DNA of 64,000 nt, taken from Mesostigma viride. Taxonomy: Eukaryota > Streptophyta > Mesostigmatophyceae > Mesostigmatales > Mesostigmataceae. The translations under genes and the position numbers were made by a program. Below the pieces are notes generated by a model. That model searched no databases. It had not been told where the DNA came from and was given only the letters and a program-made list of their open reading frames with translations. Positions 22,699-33,200 of the stretch are shown one piece after another; within the stretch, counting starts at the first letter, position 1, and each line of letters starts with the position of its first letter. The stretch is taken from the NCBI GenBank assembly GCA_009746045.1, contig RPFO01000079.1:192501-256500 (forward strand), read 5' to 3'.

Positions 22699-24249
22699 GG
22701 CAATTATCCTAATGAGCAGTTAATCAGCCCCGTTGAACCTGCTGGAGCTTCGAAGGGCCGGTGCCAGCGGCCAAAGCGCGCGCAGCCGGGGATACTAGCG
22801 TGTCTAGCACATCTCACCGCTGCATTCCTTGCCGTGAATGCCTTGATTCAGGCGTAACTTCTGTGGCCACCTTTATACCTCTGGTTTCCATCTTCTCAAG
22901 ATGATGAAGAGCAGGCCCGGCAGTAGTTTCGTCGACCCTTGCTCTTTGTTTCCGCACCCCATCGCCCACGCACGCAGCAAACCCGGCCAAGTCGACACCA
23001 CACTGAACCACAGCTGATGGCCAAAGCGCAGAGCGGCCAGTCAGGGCACATGCATGGGGATTGTATTTTGATGCCGGGTTGCGCGTCCGCGTCAAGGACC
23101 GCAGGGTGACGGACTGAGTTGTGGCGTCAAGCATCGCAGGGTGACGGACTGAGTTTTCTGACTTGCCGAACGTTGATGTTGGGATGGATTTACCCTTGGG
23201 TACAATCCAGGAAGAAACCGACGGCGGATGTTTGAGGTCTGTACAGGATGATCGGTTCGGTGATCATCAAAAGCCTGCGAACCTGCGCCATGCGCCACCA
23301 GACTCAAGACTGTCGATTGACCAAGAGGCCATCCGCGGCGCACATAATCAACGTCCGCATATGACACGTGGATATCCTGTTCAGAGTTTGGCAAACGAAG
23401 GCCGGAAAGCAAGAAAATCCTGCTGTATGAGGCTGTATGCATGCGCCACATCTGGCGCTGACTGTACGTCGTACGCAGTGGTGAAAAAGGGGCCGCACGT
23501 CACCGGTTGTCTGTTCCAAAAGTGGCGCGACGATTGACGAACCCCTGTAACGTGGCATTCCGCAGTTTGCGGTTGAAAGCGGAAGCGTCAAGACGAGACG
23601 CGTGGGCGTCGGGATCGCTATTTTCTGACATGGTATTGCAGGCGCAGGAGATTGTATGTAAGGAGCCCGTTTTATTACTGCTGGACTCCGCAAGGACCCT
23701 TTTTTTTCCACCTTCTATAACATGAATCTCATGAAGTGGTGGTAGTAGTAGTAGTAGAAGTTGTTGTTGTTTCCCACGCCTCCATGAAGTGGTAGTAGTA
23801 GTTGTTGTTGTTGCCCACGCCGCACATGGGCAGTAGAGGTACTTATGATCACGAGGCCTGGTCCACAACAACAGGGTACTGCTGACAACTGGGGCTAGCG
23901 GTCCTAAGTTTTCTGCATGTTCCCATCAGCTGCTATCTACAGTGCCGTAAGCGGAACCGCCCACACTGCTGACAACTGGATTTTTGCGCGGGAAAACCGT
24001 CGAGGTAGCCAGTACGCGGATATAATACATGTGTAACACACGTCTTGGTGAGTGGTGACTGGTGACCTGTGAAACGCCCAACCTGTCAATGGCTGCCATT
24101 GCGAAACGTGCTCGTGCTCCAATGCTAGTTTCCGCATAGCCAAATTCGAGAAATATATGCAATCTCCTCCACAGTGTGCTCATAGATTTGGGCCCCTTTG
24201 TCTTATTTACCAATTTCCAAAATAGACTTAAGCCCTCACTGGATCGCAA
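22699..24249. promoter_or_regulatory. shared upstream region of the divergent Pumilio and J-domain/MECR genes
   Basis: About 1.55 kb separates the two divergent start codons and should contain both promoters and 5' UTRs. Nothing gene-like is seen. A 21-bp block CGCAGGGTGACGGACTGAGT is duplicated at about 23099 and 23133. GTA/GTT trinucleotide tracts occur at 23742-23815 as two copies of a GAAGTGGTAGTAGTAG...TTGTTGTTG module. No specific promoter element can be assigned. Confidence 0.4.
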
Positions 24250-27200
24250 ATGGCGGGGGAGCAAGCTTCAACAGATCCCTACCAAATTCTGGGAGTGTCG
24301 CGGACGGCGAAGACTACCGAGGTTTGTTCTTGTGGGCACTACTTGCCAAATCCGTTGCCTGCCTTTGCCTGACGTGCCGCGCCCAGGTATAACAGCCATT
24401 TGAGGGAATTTGTTATTGGTAAATGCTGGGCAAGATCAACGAATTCATTGTACAAAAGTGAAGGCTTTTAGAAATTAAGGGCACACTACAAGCGAAATCC
24501 GCATTTACAATTGTTTTCTACTGCACAGCTATATTTCTACCTGTTGTTTTAAGTCCATGCAATGCCCGCAATACATGCATGGTAAGCTCAAGATACTGGC
24601 GACGTCACAATCGACCGTGGGATTTAGTAAGATTTTCCGGCCATTTTGGGCACTGTTTCCGACCGAGTTTGGAAAGAAGGCTTCGCATTGCCCTTGTGAT
24701 ATCGAAATGGTTTCTAAGAACTATAAAATGTATGATGTCGTCCAAAATGCGCTTTAAGCTGCCTTAACATCCGTTCCCTGCATTTGGCCATTTGTACACT
24801 GTTTATGCAACAGCCATTCAAAACACGACTCCACCATCGCTGCGAATAGAGAAACAACATGTGTGGATATCAGCAGCCAAGTTAAAGCGATCTACTTACT
24901 TTCAACGATTTTTCTTGCAATGCCAGCCCTTGCCTGATGTTCCTGTGCACTTTCTTTCATGCTTCCCTCTCACACGTACCCGGCTCTCGCCGCACCTTGC
25001 CTGCTTGCTCCCCAGATCCGGCGCGCGTACCGCAACCTGGTGACCAAGGAGCACCCGGACAAAGGCGGCAACCCTGTCAAGTTCAATGCTATCCAGCGCG
25101 CGTATGACCTGCTCTCCGATGATGAAAAGGTGAGCCGCCATTTTTTGATAGGACGGGCGGAGAAGCGGTGAGCCACCACGGCGATCAGTGATGGAGACAA
25201 GGTGAGCCACCGGGGGAGGCGGGGAAAGCAAGGGTAGGGGTGTCGGGCCTTGGATGGCGAGACAAGGGAGGGGAAGGGGCGCAGGCATCCACTAGCAACC
25301 AGGTGCCTTAGTTCCCAACACCTCGCGCCCACCGGGCATAAGGGTGCATCAGAATAAGGGTGCGTGCGTGCTGCCATGTGGGGGAGTGCGCGCGTGTCTC
25401 TGGCGTATCGCGGTGGCATGTGGGGGAGTGCGCGCGTGTCTCTGGCGTATCGCGGTGGCATGTGGGGGAGTGCGCGCGCGTCTCTGGCGTATCGCGGTGG
25501 CATGTGGGGGAGTGCGCGCGTGTCTCTGGCGTATCGCGGTGGCATGTGGGGGAGTGCGCGCGTGTCTCTGGCGTATCGCGGTGGCATGTGGGGGAGTGCG
25601 CGCGTGTCGCTGGCGTCTCGCGGTGGCATGTGGGGGAGTGCGCGCGTGTCTCTGGCGTATCGCGGTGGCATGTGGGGGAGTGCGCGCGTGTCTCTGGCGT
25701 ATCGCGGTGGCATGTGGGGGAGTGCGCGCGTGTCTCTGGCGTATCGCGGTGGCATGTGGGGGAGTGCGCGCGTGTCTCTGGCGTATCGCGGTGGCATGTG
25801 GGGGAGTGCGCGCGTGTCTCTGGCGTATCGCGGTGGCATGTGGGGGAGTGCGCGCGCGTCTCTGGCGTATCGCGGTGGCATGTGGGGGAGTGCGCGCGTG
25901 TCTCTGGCGTATCGCGGTGGCATGTGGGGGAGTGCGCGCGCGTCTCTGGCGTATCGCGGTGGCATGTGGGGGAGTGCGCGCGTGTCTCTGGCGTATCGCG
26001 GTGCTGCCCGCCCCAGACTAACAACCCACCACGCATGCCCCTGCACCGGCCTATTCGCGTGTCCCCGTCTGTGCCGCGTGTCTGCAGCGTCGGCAATACG
26101 ACACCAATGGGCGCACAGAGAAGAGCGTGGAGGAGGAGCTGCTGGACAGTTTTGGCGGTGGCAAGTTCCGCGACCGTCTCAACGAGATGGAGGAGGAGAG
26201 GGCCAACATGGCAGAGCAGCTGGCCGTGCGGCAATCTGACGAGTTCCAGAGCCACAGCCACCGATTCGAGGCGTGGCTGCGCAGGTGAGGCGCAAATTGA
26301 GGACATGGCCGCGCAGGCGAAGCGCTTTGAGGCGTGGCTGCGCGGTGAGAGAGCTGAAGGCATGCCTTTGTAAGCCTACACGCATAGATACGCCAGGAAC
26401 GTGGCCCCACAGTGTCTGGCCTCGCATGCGTACATCCCTGGCTGCGTGCCCCATGCGGTATGGGCATCCGATGCCACCTCATGTTAAGGCAGGCCGCCCC
26501 ATTCCCCCCCCAGGCATGTCGCTGCGTGTCTGGTTTGTGCGCGTGTGCTCGTGGAGGCAATGGACACTGGCATGGCGCATCTCCTGCCGCTGACAATGCA
26601 TGGGCGTGTTGGCACTTGTCTTGCGTGGGTGTGTCTGCACTCGTGCTTGCTGCTTGTGATAACATTCTGCCTGGGCCCCCAGCCGCGGTGACGGCACCCA
26701 GGTCATCACGGAGGAGGACATTGCTGAGAAGGTACGCATGCACGCACACACGCACACACCCACTCACGCACACACGCACGCATGCACGCACGCACGCAAG
26801 CACGCACGCACGCACACATGCAACCCTTCCAGTGGTTTTGATCAAGGGAGGAAAGGAGATGCTGGGGCATGACATTTGGAAAGGGGAAGATGAGGGACGG
26901 TTGCTAGCCAGGTGCCTATAGAAATATCCTCCCGTTCCATGTTTGTGATGCCCGTGGGGTAATGCCATGACAGCGACCCGCTTGTGGGTTGGATCGTTTT
27001 CATGTTATGGCATGCTGTCGCATGGGTGGTGTATGCATCATGCACGCATGTTAAAGCATGTAGCACACAGAAACTCCCTACTGTCTGACTTACATCTGCA
27101 CACCTCATGTAAGGGAGAAGACTGGATCTCTATTTTTGACGTGTCCAGGCCTCTCCTACTCCCTGCTGGATGCAGCCAGCAACATGCAGTACCGTGTGTA

Positions 27201-30200
27201 AGCATGTTAAAAAGCCATGTATTGCCTGTTTGAGTTTGATGTTTCACAGCCTATCAAGTTGCAGTGGCCTTCCAGTCCCCCTTAGAGCAGCGGCCTGTCT
27301 TTATCCTGAGACCGCGCAGGTGGTCATGCTTACATGCCATTGCACGCATGTCCCACAGAAGAACGGCATGCTCCATCCCTGGCATGCTCGGCGTTTGCCG
27401 GGTACCTGGCCTTGTGTGGGTTTGCCGTGAGGCTCCAAGCCAGTCTGCCTCCCCCATCCCTTTCTGTTTCCCCCCCACTCACGTATAAGCCCCTCAGCGC
27501 CACATCATCACTCTGCTTGTCCTTTCCTAACAGTCTCGGTCACTTGTCTCATTTTCTTTGGCTTTGCAAGACTAGCATGCTCCTTATTTGCTCAACTTGC
27601 CAAGTTTCTTTCTCCACTTGGCGGAAGCCGGTGACCCTGAACACACTCGGTCAACATGCCCGCCCGAGACCCTATGACCCTGTGTGCGTGCATGTGCGTG
27701 TGCCATGCTATGGTTGCCTGTCCCCTCTCCCACACCCCTCTCCCTCCAGTATGGTGTGAGTAAGGCCAGCTATGAAGCGGTGCCTCTTCCCCCCATCAAG
27801 GCGTACACGGCGCGGGTCACGCGGCTGGGTCGGCCGGTGGAGGTGGTGGAACTGTCGCCCGAGGCCATCCCCTCGCAGCTCGAGTGGGGCGAGGTAGGCC
27901 CTGCATGTTGCCCCTTGCATCATGCTAAAATAATAATGCCCCCCCCCAACAAACTCCGCCCTTCAGAATGCTCCGCGCCGACCCTGCCTAGGCCACATGA
28001 CCTCGCACAATGACAGTTTTCTCCGGTCGGGCAGCTCTGTTCGCCAGCTGGAGTTCGCCCTGACTGCGTCGTCTGAGCGCTATGTGGCCGCTATGCTGGC
28101 TTCTCTGCGCCAGTACATGGTGCAGCACGCAGAGCTTGTGGCCTAACGCACCTTTGTCCTGTGGTCACCTTTACTCTGCGTGTTGTCTCGCCCAACGCTG
28201 GGCACCTTGCTGTGGACCTGCGCAGGTCCTGATTAACATGCAGTGCATCCCCATCAACCCACAAGACCTGTACAGCTGCATGGTAAGCGCATCTGGGCTG
28301 TGCGCCTTGTTTTCGCAAATTCCTAGTGTGCTTGCTGCGCTTGCTGCGAATGTGGCCCCAAGCCCAGATTCCACTCAGGAGACCTTGGGTGCTGAAGCAC
28401 GTAACAGGCCTCCGATTACCAGGCAGGGTGTGGACTAGCCTGGAGAGGCAGTCAGTGCCCAGAGAGTGACCTGTTTGTCTGGGGTACGATGGGTAACTTG
28501 CGATACCGTCTCTGGTGGCGTATTCTCATGGGCCCTATGCCTGTGTGCATCGTCTCTGTTTTTCTGGTAGAAGTCAGAAGCCATATGCAATGTGGACATG
28601 TGGCTGCTCCGTGTGCAAGCTGCACCCGACCCCTTGCACTACCTTGCCCTTGTTTAGATGTTTGCCAACCATTCCCCAAGTGGGCGCCAGAAAGGTGGGT
28701 ACCGGCCAGCGCCTACAGGCATTACCATTACTACAGGCATCATCACCATTACTTCAGGCATCACCATTGCCTACAGCGTGGTGGACCAACTTCACACCAT
28801 GCACTTTGCGTTTAACCGGCGTGCTTCATCTCACTGTTGTGGCCTCCCACCAGGTGGGCCGCTTCTCCCTATTGGATGGGGAGGACGTGGCTCCCCCCTT
28901 CATCGGCGGCAATGATGGCGTAGGCACGGTCATGCGCGTGGGCCCTGGCTGCAAGATGCTGCTCGAAGGGGACTGGGTCATCCCTGCCGGCATGGGGCTG
29001 GGCACCTGGCGGTCCCTGGGAGTGTTTAAGGAGAAGGATCTCTACAAGGTATTGTCAGCAATTGCTGTTGCTGTTGCTAAATTCGTGTGGAAAAGGGGGG
29101 AAAGGTCATGGGGAGCGCCAGCCGGGGGGTGTGGAATATCCCTCCTTGGCGTTTCCTTCCTGACCCCTTTTGGCTTACTTTTCCTTCCTGACCCTCTTTT
29201 GGCTTACTTTTCCTTCCTGACCCTCGTTTGGCTTACTTTTCCTTCCTGACCCACTTTTGGCTTACTTTTCCTTCCTGACCCTCTTTTGGCTTACTTTTCC
29301 TTCCTGACCCTCTTTTGGCTTACTTTTCCTTCCTGACCCTCTTTTGGCTTACTTTTCCTTCCTGACCCTCTTTTGGCTTACTTTTCCTTCCTGACCCTCT
29401 TTTGGCTTACTTTTCCTTCCTGACCCTCTTTTGGCTTACTTTTCCTTCCTGACCCTCGTTTGGCTTACTTTTCCTTCCTGACCCTCTTTTGGCTTACTTT
29501 TCCTTTCTGACCCTCTTTTGGCTTACTTTTCCTTCCTGACCCTCTTTTGGCTTACTTTTCCTTCCTGACCCTCTTTTGGCTTACTTTTCCTTCCTGACCC
29601 TCTTTTGGCTTACTTTTCCTTCCTGACCCTCTTTTGGCTTACTTTTCCTTCCTGACCCTCTTTTGGCTTACTTTTCCTTCCTGACCCACTTTTGGCTTAC
29701 TTTTCCTTCCCGACCCTCTTTTGGCTTACTTTTCCTTCCTGACCCTCTTTTGGCTTACTTTTCCTTCCTGACCCTCTTTTGGCTTACTTTTCCTTCCTGA
29801 CCCTCTTTTGGCTTACTTTTCCTTCCTGACCCTCTTTTGGCTTACTTTTCCTTCCTGACCCTCTTTTGGCTTACTTTTCCTTCCTGACCCTCTTTTGGCT
29901 TACTTTTCCTTCCTGACCCTCTTTTGGCTTACTTTTCCTTCCTGACCCTCTTTTGGCTTACTTTTCCTTCCCGACCCTCTTTTGGCTTACTTTTCCTTCC
30001 TGACCCTCTTTTGGCTTACTTTTCCTTCCTGACCCTCTTTTGGCTTACTTTTCCTTCCTTACCCTCTTTTGGCTTACTTTTCCTTCCTGTTCTGAGTCTT
30101 GACATAAGTTGTCCCATTTCTTATTAGTTACACACGCCTTGGGCAGCTCTTTTGGCCACCCTCAAAGTCACAAGGTAAGTCGGGAGTTCTGTTGATAGTA

Positions 30201-33200
30201 GTAGAATGATTAGCGTGGTTGTCAGTAGTAGATTGAATGGCGCGGTTGTCAACTTGACAGAGCCGTGTGAGGAGCTGGCAATGGCAAGGAGTGCTGCACA
30301 TTTTGCCCTTCACGATGCCCGCACGTGCGTCAGTGGTCCCCGTTCCTCATGTCCATCTTAGATACATGAACACGCAGACTCTCTCTGCCCCATGTAGCCA
30401 CAGCCATAGTTTGCGGGGATATTTAAAGAGATCTTTCTATATGCACCACACAGATGCACGGCTGCGGCCCGCATGGTCTGCCGGGTTGCCACGTGCACCT
30501 TGTGGCCAGCCATGGGGAGCCACAGGTGGCAGACCAGGCATGGCACGGCATGGCACGGCACGGCATGGCACGGCATGGCATGGCATGGCATGGCACGGCA
30601 TGGCATGGCATGGCATGGCATGGTATGGCACGGCATGGCATGGCATGGCATGGCATAGCATGGCATGGCATGGCATGGCATGGCATGACATGCTGCTCGC
30701 TCCCCCCCTGTCCCCGCCTGCCGTTGTGGCTGCTTGCGCCCCGCAGCTGCCGGCGGACCTGATGCCTGTGGAGCACTGCGCGATGCTGCGGGAGATGTGC
30801 GTGGCGTACCGCCTACTGGAGGACTTTGGCAACCTCAAGCCAGGCGATGGGGTCATCCTCAACGCCGCCAACAGCACCGTGGGGCGGGTGAGCGCCACGC
30901 TTTGTGCGCCCATCAGTTGTGGGGGGGGAGGGGCGGAAAAGGGCAAGGGGTGGAGCTGGGAAGTATCGTATGGGTTGGTTCGGTTTGGAGTTACAGCAGC
31001 AGCCGAGGGAACGTCTCCTGCCCAGCTGACTTGGGCAAGGTGCGGGTAGATTCGCATTGTGAAAGGGCTGAAGGGGCCGCACGTCCTGCTTGGAAGACAC
31101 CAGCGGCCGCACCTCCACCACATGTTATAAATGCCACCCGCTTCCACCGGCTACCCGCCTTGTGTCGCTTCCGTTGGCCTCGCTCCGGCCCGCCCTCAAC
31201 CCACGTGCCTGCGTTGTTGCTTTGCCCTCCCCCTGCTTCCCTGCTGCGCGCATGCAGACGGTGGTGCAGCTGTGCTCGCTGCTCAAGCTGCGGACGATCG
31301 CACTCGTGCGGCCGGGCACCAACTATGACAAGATCGCCGAGGATCTCAAGGTGCACCGCGCTTGCTATTAACTATTTTTTTTTTTTTCTTATTTGTGGCC
31401 CAGCAGAAAGGATGATGAGATTTCCGAGGAGCCGAAGGTGCCCCGCGCTTTTTATTTATTATGTGCTGTCTATGATCTATTGTTGATTGTTTCTCTGGCC
31501 AGCCCACTGTAGCACATCGGATATTCGCGGGTATCCCCCAGTGGCGTGGCTGCCCAACTGCTGACAGCTGCCCCATCCGCCGCCATCGTTACCTCTCCCC
31601 TGCAGGCGATGGGCGCCACCGAGGTGTTTGAGGACCAGCCGGGCGTGCGGCAGGCGCTGGACGAGCGAAAGTTGTTCGCAAAGCCAAAGCTAGCGCTGGA
31701 CGCCGTGGGGGGCGCCTCCGCGGTACGTGCGCTGCTGGGATGCCCCTTGCTGCCACGGCAGCTGTTTTTCGCTGCATGGGGCACCCCTTGCCTGACAGGG
31801 ACATGTGGTATCATGATGTTGTCATGGTCATGCATGTTTAGCCTAAAGAGCAAAGGGCAGCTTTGCCTTACTCGTGCGAGGATATTGGTGCCGATGACTC
31901 TATAACATCGGTTGGTTGGCCTAACTGCTCTCAGGTGCACACTCTCCCGTCGTGATTGCTGGCATGGTGTATCCGATGCTGCACTGCTTTCCCAGGCAGG
32001 CCGTTTGCAACATCCTCAGGCCAATACTGTGAGCGATGGTCCTACCGCTTACAATCATGGCCTTTGCTGGGACACAAAGACAGCATGGGACATCATCATG
32101 GGTTTCGCGTCGACCCACAACAGGCGTGCTGATGCGACATCTGGCAGTTGGGGCCTTGTTGTGCCCCAACTGGCCACTGGGTGTCGTGTAGCGCGGGTTG
32201 TCCAGATGGGCCGTGACGTGAGACAGGGCACCGGAGATCAGCCACACCTCTCTCGCTCACCAACTCTTTGTGTGTGTGGGCGCGCATGCCTATGTGTATG
32301 TACCCTGGCACACCCTGGCACACCCTGGCACAGGCGCGAATGGCGGACTGCCTTCACCCGAAGAGCCCCCTCATCATCTACGGGTGCATGTCCGGCAAGT
32401 CGCCTAACTTCCCCTGGCAGACGTGGCTCGGAAAGGTGCGCCTGTCGCCTGTCGACTCCGTCTCGCAAGGGTGCCGTCCATGCCACCCGTCGCACGCTGC
32501 CGCCCCGCCCACGGATATTCCGCAAGTCCTGCGTGCCCGCATCCTTGAAAATGTTGACCGCCATTATCCGTCAACAGTTGATGCTATGGTTTCTCGGTTT
32601 GAGCAGGCATGGAAAAGTATGCTTAGAGGAAACAGTGCGGTGACCAGAAGCCAAAATATAGGGCGGGCTACGTTTATTGCTCTCGCCGTACGGTGCTCCA
32701 ACTCGTTCTGAGGCTGGGAACCTCAGGGTTGGCGCGTTCGAACCTGGGGAAGGGGGGTCTTGGTGACAGCCCTAGGTATGGTACCGCTAGTCTGGGTGAG
32801 TGTTTGGCTCGCCGATGCCAGCTGGCATGGTAACGTGGAGGCATTTCCCCTGTGATACGTGATCGCATTAGCCCGGCTTGCTGGCCATGTTACGTAGTCC
32901 AACTGCACACTACTGTTCACACACGCTAACTACTGTTTACACACGCCAACTGCATACTACTGCTTACGCGTGTGGCATGCCACGGTATGTGAGTCCATGG
33001 TGGTTAAGACCATGAGTGGGTGTTTGCGTGCATGTGTATGGTGTTTGCGGGACATCCCTTTTGGCCCCCTGTTTCCGGCTGCAGGACCTGAAGGTGCAAG
33101 GGTTTGCACTGCGGCGGTGGATGAAGGAGAACAAGAAGAGGGTGAGACGATCTATTCTCTAGTTCTCGGTGCTATGAACAGCGTTAGTTTGTCACTGGCC

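Noticed and set aside
25308-26373. Long repetitive open frames on both strands
   Set aside because: By-products of the 15 x 42-bp minisatellite in intron 2 of the J-domain/MECR gene.
27684-27893. Alternative MECR start at an in-frame ATG (27684) just before exon 5
   Set aside because: The 22 residues it would add cover a typical pyrimidine tract and CAG acceptor, and exon 4 joins at 27750 in the correct phase. Kept only as an alternative if cDNA disproves the fusion.
25375-30090. CRISPR-like regularly repeated units
   Set aside because: The units are contiguous without spacers, lie in introns of a eukaryotic gene and have no associated genes.
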